Assembly (NCBI GenBank): GCA_937888895.1
Contig: CALASV010000271.1
Coordinates: 1-10,722 of the forward strand
Source of the DNA: an uncultured Clostridia bacterium
Lineage (GTDB): Bacteria > Bacillota > Clostridia > Lachnospirales > Lachnospiraceae
Reading direction: 5' to 3'
Length of the DNA stretch: 10,722 nucleotides
The notes under the pieces were generated by a model. It did not search any database. It was given only the letters and a program-made list of their open reading frames with translations, and was not told the origin of the DNA. Position numbers and translations under genes: made by a program. Shown here piece after piece: positions 6,201 to 10,722 of the stretch (positions within the stretch are counted from its first letter, which is position 1; every line of letters begins with the position of its first letter).

Positions 6201-7100
6201 ATGAGATTTGTTATTGTAACAGGTATGTCAGGTGCAGGAAAATCTTCCACATTAAAGATGTTAGAAGATGCAGGATATTTTTGTGTAGATAATCTTCCAG
6301 TGCCATTGATTTCAAAATTTACAAAATTAATATTTCATGAGCATGTAGAGTATGATAAGATAGCGATTGGAGTAGATATTCGTAGTGGGCAAGGGCTTTC
6401 TGAATTAGCACCTTTTTTAGAGGAAATGAAGCAAAAGCAACAAGCTTATGAAATTCTCTATTTAGATGCATCGGATGAAGTATTGATTAAACGATATAAA
6501 GAAACAAGACGTTCGCATCCACTTTCGGGAGTTGGTAGAGTAGAAAGTGGAATTATGGAAGAACGAAAAAAGACAGCGTTTTTAAAAGAACGTGCAGATT
6601 ATATTTTAGATACAAGTCAGCTTTTAGTACGTGAATTAAAACAGCAAGTAGATAAAATTTTTGTAGAAAATCAAAAATTTAATAATTTTATGATTACGGT
6701 ACTTTCCTTTGGTTTTAAGTATGGGATTCCATCGGATGCAGACCTTGTATTTGATGTGCGTTTTTTAGCAAATCCTTATTATGTACCTGAATTAAAGTAC
6801 AAAACAGGAAATGAAAAAGAAGTACAAGATTTTGTTATGCAGACAGAAGCTGCTGGACAATTTTTAGATAAGTTAGAAGATATGTTAAAATTTTTGATTC
6901 CAAATTATATTATTGAGGGTAAAAATCAATTGGTTGTTGCAATTGGCTGTACAGGAGGTAAACATCGTTCTGTAACATTAGCTAATTTTATTACACATCG
7001 TTTGAGTAATTTAGAGTATGGAATCAAAGTGGACCATAGAGATATTAGAAAGGATGCAGCAAATGTCGTTCTCAGGGGAAGTGAAGAAGGAACTACATGA
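6201..7100 (+). CDS. rapZ: RNase adapter / nucleotide-binding protein RapZ (YvcJ family)
   Basis: In E. coli RapZ senses glucosamine-6-phosphate and presents the small RNA GlmZ to RNase E; in Gram-positives the YvcJ homologue binds and hydrolyses nucleotides and its target is less clear. The 299 residues are full length. Seen: the P-loop GMSGAGKS at 8-15; the conserved VDNLP at 29-33; the hinge and C-terminal domain with SFGFKYGIPSDADLVFDVRF at 169-188; the phosphate-binding GCTGGKHRSV at 249-258; and the terminal HRD region at 279-281. The start follows AGGGGG at 6191-6196. The 3' end overlaps whiA by 38 bases, so the two are translated from one message. The glmR/yvcK gene that lies between rapZ and whiA in Bacillus is absent here. 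Confidence 0.95.
   Translation: MRFVIVTGMSGAGKSSTLKMLEDAGYFCVDNLPVPLISKFTKLIFHEHVEYDKIAIGVDIRSGQGLSELAPFLEEMKQKQQAYEILYLDASDEVLIKRYKETRRSHPLSGVGRVESGIMEERKKTAFLKERADYILDTSQLLVRELKQQVDKIFVENQKFNNFMITVLSFGFKYGIPSDADLVFDVRFLANPYYVPELKYKTGNEKEVQDFVMQTEAAGQFLDKLEDMLKFLIPNYIIEGKNQLVVAIGCTGGKHRSVTLANFITHRLSNLEYGIKVDHRDIRKDAANVVLRGSEEGTT
7049..7054 (+). promoter_or_regulatory. ribosome binding site that decides the whiA start
   Basis: AAAGGA lies eight bases before the ATG at 7063, inside the rapZ coding sequence. The in-frame ATG at 7018 has no comparable site. This supports the shorter whiA with the family's usual N-terminus MSFSGEVKKEL. Confidence 0.75.
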
Positions 7101-8034
7101 ACGAATGCCAGCAACAAGACATTGTAGGTTAGCTGAACTTTCAGCTATTATTACTTTTTGTGGAAAAATAGTAGTTGACAAAGACCAAACTCTTGTTTTA
7201 AAATTGCAAACAGAAAATATAGGATTAGCGAAAAAAGTTCTTCGTTTATTTAAGCAGGTATTTAATATAGTTTTGGAGTTTACAACAAAATCTTTATCAA
7301 ATAAAAAGAATCTGTATGAAATTTCGTTGTCAGGAGCGAAAGTTATGCAGGTTCTAACTGTGTGTAAACTATTAGTGGAAGAACAGGATGAAAAAAAAGG
7401 AAAAAGTTTATTTGTAAATTCATTGATTGTAGAAAAAAACTGTTGCAAAAGAAGTTTTCTACGAGGAGCTTTCTTGGCAGCAGGTTCAATGTCTGACCCT
7501 AAAAAAGCATATCATTTTGAAATTATTGCAGGAAAAGAAAGGAACGGAGAACTATTATGTGAAGTGATGCGTTCCTTTCATATTGATGCAAAAATGGTTG
7601 TAAGAAAATCTCATTATATTGTTTATGTAAAAGAAGGTTCTATGATTGTGGATATGTTAAATATCATGGAAGCTCATGTTGCATTGATGAATTTTGAAAA
7701 TGTGCGTATTCTTAAAGAAATGCGGAATACAATTAATCGTAAAGTAAATTGTGAAGCTGCTAATATTAGTAAAACAGTAAAAGCAGCTACAAGACAAGTA
7801 GAGGATATTCTTTTTATCAAAGAACAAGTTGGATTAAATACATTGGCAGAAGGATTGAAAGAAGTAGCTCTGCTTAGAATGGAATATCCGGAAGCGTCCT
7901 TGAAGGAATTGGGAGAGTTGTTATGCCCTCCTGTAGGAAAATCGGGTGTGAATCACAGATTGAAAAAGTTATGCGATATCGCAGACGGATTGAGGTTAAG
8001 TAATAAGATGAAAAAACAGGAGGATTTATTGTAA
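7063..8034 (+). CDS. whiA: WhiA-family DNA-binding protein
   Basis: WhiA is a conserved Gram-positive protein. In Streptomyces it is a transcription factor for sporulation septation; in Bacillus it affects cell division and chromosome segregation. From 7063 the product has 323 residues, normal for the family. Seen: the N-terminal MSFSGEVKKEL; the LAGLIDADG-derived fold with RSFLRGAFLAAGSMSDP at 130-146, in which the nuclease acidic residues are not kept; NRKVNCEAANISKT at 225-238; and a C-terminal helix-turn-helix at about 271-307 (LKELGELL then GVNHRLKKL). A longer frame opens at 7018, but it would overlap rapZ by 83 bases and lacks a ribosome site. The gene is translationally linked to rapZ upstream and to the HPr-like gene downstream (TAATG overlap at 8032-8036). 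Confidence 0.95.
   Translation: MSFSGEVKKELHERMPATRHCRLAELSAIITFCGKIVVDKDQTLVLKLQTENIGLAKKVLRLFKQVFNIVLEFTTKSLSNKKNLYEISLSGAKVMQVLTVCKLLVEEQDEKKGKSLFVNSLIVEKNCCKRSFLRGAFLAAGSMSDPKKAYHFEIIAGKERNGELLCEVMRSFHIDAKMVVRKSHYIVYVKEGSMIVDMLNIMEAHVALMNFENVRILKEMRNTINRKVNCEAANISKTVKAATRQVEDILFIKEQVGLNTLAEGLKEVALLRMEYPEASLKELGELLCPPVGKSGVNHRLKKLCDIADGLRLSNKMKKQEDLL
8018..8023 (+). promoter_or_regulatory. ribosome binding site of the HPr-like gene
   Basis: AGGAGG lies within the last whiA codons, ten bases before the ATG at 8034. A second in-frame ATG at 8055 has AAGGA at 8043-8047, seven bases upstream. The first start is preferred because it restores the first HPr strand and places the serine of the KSIMGVM motif exactly at residue 46. 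Confidence 0.65.
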
Positions 8035-8285
8035 TGGTAACTAAGGAATGTAAGATGAAGGATTTTTCTAAATTAGATGCGAGTCCAGCTGCTATGTTGG
8101 TGCAGTTAGCGAGTAGATTTGAAAGTAGTATTTATGTAGACCAAGGTGCAAAGCGTACTAATGCGAAAAGTATTATGGGTGTTATGATATTGAATTTTGC
8201 AACAGGAGCAGAGGCAACAATTACTGTAAACGGAGCAGATGAAGAAGTTGCACTTGAGGAAATATATAAATTTTTAAGTGAATAG
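8034..8285 (+). CDS. HPr-like protein with Asp15 and Ser46 (Crh-type regulator)
   Basis: HPr normally carries phosphate on His15 from enzyme I to the sugar EII proteins and, when phosphorylated on Ser46 by HprK, acts with CcpA in repression. The 83 residues have the HPr length and fold. The active-site segment, usually GIHARPA, reads KLDASPA: Asp15 (codon 8076-8078) replaces His15 and Ser17 replaces Arg17, while Pro18 is kept. The regulatory segment KSIMGVM at 45-51 is intact, with Ser46 (codon 8169-8171). GAEATITVNGADEEVAL at 58-74 matches the C-terminal part of HPr. It should therefore be unable to act as a phosphocarrier but could be a substrate of HprK. Bacillus Crh, which has Gln15, lies at the same place after whiA. 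The gene shares TAATG with whiA and ends at a strong terminator. Crh-type function is inferred; a divergent neutral paralogue is the alternative. Confidence 0.9.
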   Translation: MVTKECKMKDFSKLDASPAAMLVQLASRFESSIYVDQGAKRTNAKSIMGVMILNFATGAEATITVNGADEEVALEEIYKFLSE

Positions 8286-8292
8286 TAAGAAT

Positions 8293-8333
8293 AAAAATTT
8301 CCGAGAGTTCGTTTCGAGTTCTCGGATATTTTT
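8293..8333 (+). terminator. strong intrinsic terminator after the HPr-like gene
   Basis: TCCGAGAGTTCG (8300-8311) pairs with CGAGTTCTCGGA (8315-8326) through 12 pairs, two of them G-U, around a 3-base loop. An outer AAAAAT (8293-8298) pairs with ATTTTT (8328-8333) across one T-T mismatch and supplies the T-run. The flanking A-run would also let it work on the other strand. It closes the rapZ-whiA-HPr-like transcript and isolates dnaE. Confidence 0.9.
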
Positions 8334-8402
8334 AATTATAGTAGATTTTTAAATTTGTAGAGAAAATATAACGATATTCCAACTTTTATAAGGAGGTAGT
8401 GG

Positions 8403-10722
8403 ATGAATTTTACACATTTACATGTGCATACAGAATATAGTCTTTTAGATGGTTCTTCTAAAATTAAAGAAATTGTTGCTAGAGCAAAAGAACTAGGTAT
8501 GGATAGTCTTGCGATTACAGACCACGGGGTTATGTATGGGGTGATTGATTTTTATCGAGCCTGTTTGAAAGAAGGAATTAATCCAATTATTGGTTGTGAA
8601 GTTTATGTTGCACCTACTTCTAGATTTTCGAAAGAAGGGGGTGTATCAGAAGAACGATATTATCACTTAGTATTATTAGCAGAAAATAATGTTGGATATT
8701 CTAATTTGATGAAAATAGTATCAAAAGGATTTACGGAAGGGTATTATTATAAACCTCGTGTAGATTATGAAGTATTACAACAGTATTCTGAAGGAATTAT
8801 TGCATTGTCTGCTTGTTTAGGTGGAGAAGTAGCAATGAATTTAAGGCGTGGTTTCTATGAAGAAGGCAAGGCAGTAGCCTTGAAACTACAAGAAATTTTT
8901 GGAGTAGGTAACTTTTTCTTGGAATTACAAGACCATGGTATTGCAGAACAACAAACAGTAAATAGTTTATTACTTCGTATGCATAAGGAAACAGGAATTG
9001 ATTTAGTAGTCACAAATGATGTGCATTATACTTATGAGACAGATGCAGAAGCACATGATATTTTACTTTGTATTCAAACACAGAAAAAAGTAAGTGATGA
9101 AGACCGTATGCGATATGAAGGTGGACAGTATTTCTTAAAATCACCAGAACAAATGGAACAGTTATTTCCTTATGCAAAACAAGCATTAGAAAATACACAT
9201 AAAATTGCAGAAAGATGTCATGTGACGATTGAATTTGGAAATTATAAATTACCAAAGTTTGACGTACCGAAGGGACATAATGCGTGGACATATTTGCAAG
9301 AACTTTGTGCTAAAGGAATGAAGAAACGGTATGGCGAAGTCACGAAGGAATTACAGGAGCGTTTAGATTATGAGCTTAGTGTGATTCATAAAATGGGCTT
9401 TGAAGACTATTATTTAATTGTTTGGGACTTTATTAGGTATGCGAAGGAAAATCAAATTATGGTAGGACCAGGGCGTGGTAGTGGTGCAGCGAGTATTGCT
9501 GCTTATGCACTTGGAATTACGGATATTGACCCAATCAAATATCAATTACTGTTTGAACGATTTTTAAATCCAGAACGAGTTTCCATGCCAGACTTTGATA
9601 TTGATTTTTGTTTTGAACGAAGACAAAAGGTAATTGATTATGTAGTAGATAAATATGGAAAAGACAAGGTTGTACAAATTGTAACATTTGGTACAATGGC
9701 AGCAAGAGGTGTTATTCGAGATGTAGGACGAGTGTTAGATTATCCTTATGCTATTTGTGACCAAGTAGCAAAAATGATACCAACGGACCTTGGAATTACG
9801 ATTGATAAAGCATTAAAAGATAGTGCCGAGTTACGTCAATTGTATGATAATGATGAGAAAATTCATTATTTGATTGATATGTCAAAACGATTGGAAGGTT
9901 TGCCAAGACATACTTCGATGCACGCAGCAGGTGTAGTGATTGCCAATGCTCCAGCCGATGAATATGTACCATTGTCAAGAGGAGCCGATGAAGCGATTAC
10001 CACTCAGTTTACAATGACAACATTAGAAGAACTTGGGTTATTAAAAATGGATTTTTTGGGACTTCGAACACTCACGGTGATTCAAGATGCAGAAAAATTA
10101 GTCAATAAAAATCGACCAAAAGAACAATGGTTAGATATGAATGCTGTAGGTTATGATGACCCAAATATATATGAAATGATTGGTACAGGAAAATGTGATG
10201 GTGTGTTCCAGTTAGAAAGTGCTGGTATGAAAAACTTTATGAAGGAATTGAAACCAGAAAGTTTGGAAGATGTGATTGCAGGTATTTCCTTATATCGTCC
10301 CGGACCAATGGATTTTATTCCAAAATATATTAAAGGTAGACATAATCAAGAAAGTATTGTATATGATTGTAAAGAACTAGAACCAATTTTAAAAACAACG
10401 TATGGATGTATTGTATATCAAGAACAAGTAATGCAAATTGTGAGAGAATTGGCAGGGTATAGTTATGGACGAAGTGATTTAGTGCGTCGTGCGATGTCAA
10501 AGAAAAAAGCAGATGTGATGGCGAGAGAACGAAAGAACTTTGTTTATGGTAATGAAGAAGAGGGCATAAAAGGTTGTGTTGGAAATGGTATTTCGGAAGA
10601 AGTTGGAAATAAGATTTTTGATGAAATGACGGACTTTGCAAAATACGCCTTTAACAAAGCCCATGCTGCCTGCTATGCGGTGGTGTCTTACCGTACGGCT
10701 TATTTAAAGTATTACCATCCGG
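8403..10722 (+). CDS. dnaE: DNA polymerase III alpha subunit DnaE (5' part)
   Basis: DnaE is a replicative C-family DNA polymerase; in Firmicutes with PolC it mainly extends primers, chiefly on the lagging strand. About 773 codons are present and the frame is open to the right edge, so the OB fold and tau-binding tail are missing. Seen: the PHP domain with its metal ligands apparently intact (His7, His9, Asp16, His41, Glu66, His88, Cys138, Asp206, His208); GPGRGSGAAS from residue 355; the palm aspartates in PDFDIDF (Asp399, Asp401) and Asp550 in KMDFLGLRT; and the fingers segment FNKAHAACYAVVSY near the right edge. It is the DnaE type, not PolC, because no exonuclease insertion splits the PHP domain. 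The start has AAGGAGG at 8390-8396. After the terminator at 8293-8333 I see only a -10-like TATAAC (8367-8372) without a good -35, so the promoter is unresolved. Confidence 0.97.
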   Translation, partial: MNFTHLHVHTEYSLLDGSSKIKEIVARAKELGMDSLAITDHGVMYGVIDFYRACLKEGINPIIGCEVYVAPTSRFSKEGGVSEERYYHLVLLAENNVGYSNLMKIVSKGFTEGYYYKPRVDYEVLQQYSEGIIALSACLGGEVAMNLRRGFYEEGKAVALKLQEIFGVGNFFLELQDHGIAEQQTVNSLLLRMHKETGIDLVVTNDVHYTYETDAEAHDILLCIQTQKKVSDEDRMRYEGGQYFLKSPEQMEQLFPYAKQALENTHKIAERCHVTIEFGNYKLPKFDVPKGHNAWTYLQELCAKGMKKRYGEVTKELQERLDYELSVIHKMGFEDYYLIVWDFIRYAKENQIMVGPGRGSGAASIAAYALGITDIDPIKYQLLFERFLNPERVSMPDFDIDFCFERRQKVIDYVVDKYGKDKVVQIVTFGTMAARGVIRDVGRVLDYPYAICDQVAKMIPTDLGITIDKALKDSAELRQLYDNDEKIHYLIDMSKRLEGLPRHTSMHAAGVVIANAPADEYVPLSRGADEAITTQFTMTTLEELGLLKMDFLGLRTLTVIQDAEKLVNKNRPKEQWLDMNAVGYDDPNIYEMIGTGKCDGVFQLESAGMKNFMKELKPESLEDVIAGISLYRPGPMDFIPKYIKGRHNQESIVYDCKELEPILKTTYGCIVYQEQVMQIVRELAGYSYGRSDLVRRAMSKKKADVMARERKNFVYGNEEEGIKGCVGNGISEEVGNKIFDEMTDFAKYAFNKAHAACYAVVSYRTAYLKYYHP

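Noticed and set aside
7018..7062. Earlier in-frame ATG for whiA at 7018, adding 15 residues.
   Set aside because: It has no ribosome site, would overlap rapZ by 83 bases, and the family N-terminus MSFSGEVKKEL begins at 7063 behind AAAGGA.
7450..7524. LAGLIDADG homing endonuclease.
   Set aside because: This is the domesticated domain of WhiA, with the C-terminal HTH and flanking genes typical of whiA and no intein or intron boundaries.
8225..8238. CcpA-type cre site inside the HPr-like gene (TGTAAACG half).
   Set aside because: The first eight bases match the consensus, but the second half does not fit at all and the site lies in coding sequence.
8867..8882. Small dyad CAAGGC-AGTA-GCCTTG in dnaE.
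   Set aside because: Six base pairs inside a long conserved gene, no T-run and no codon bias to suggest selection; likely chance.

Overview
The window is a stretch of ordinary chromosome from a low-G+C Gram-positive bacterium of the class Clostridia, most likely Lachnospiraceae. The evidence is the AT-rich coding sequence with strong AAGGAGG-type ribosome binding sites, the presence of HPr kinase, WhiA and RapZ, and a gene order (uvrC, hprK, ROK glucokinase, murB, rapZ, whiA, HPr-like gene, dnaE) that I recall from that family. That taxonomic call rests on memory of synteny, not on a search. All genes are on the + strand, no gap exceeds about 180 bases, and there are no mobile elements, rRNA, tRNA or CRISPR arrays.

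Layout. 1-985: 3' part of ftsH (membrane protease). 1051-2931: uvrC (nucleotide excision repair), with a perfect GC-rich hairpin inside its first codons. 2932-3108: a good sigma-A promoter and a leader with a terminator-like hairpin. 3109-4038: hprK. 4116-5075: ROK-family glucokinase, preceded by a possible 11-codon ORF whose stop overlaps its start. 5076-5187: a leader with three consecutive hairpins and a possible Shine-Dalgarno switch. 5188-6135: murB. 6201-7100: rapZ. 7063-8034: whiA, overlapping rapZ by 38 bases. 8034-8285: an HPr-like gene overlapping the whiA stop as TAATG, closed by a strong terminator at 8293-8333. 8403 to the right edge: 5' two-thirds of dnaE.

How the genes fit together. 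hprK and the HPr-like gene bracket a block that joins sugar status (HPr kinase, glucokinase) to wall synthesis (murB) and to the conserved rapZ-whiA pair. The HPr-like protein keeps Ser46, the residue HPr kinase modifies, at exactly position 46, but has Asp at position 15 in place of the phosphorylatable His and Ser at 17 in place of Arg. It therefore looks like a Crh-type regulator, not a sugar phosphocarrier. It sits directly after whiA, as crh does in Bacillus, although here the changed residue is Asp, not the Gln of Bacillus Crh.

I see no wholly new protein system. The most interesting signals are the Asp15 HPr-like protein, the structured murB leader, the hprK leader with mutually exclusive pairings, and the hairpin in uvrC codons 10-18.
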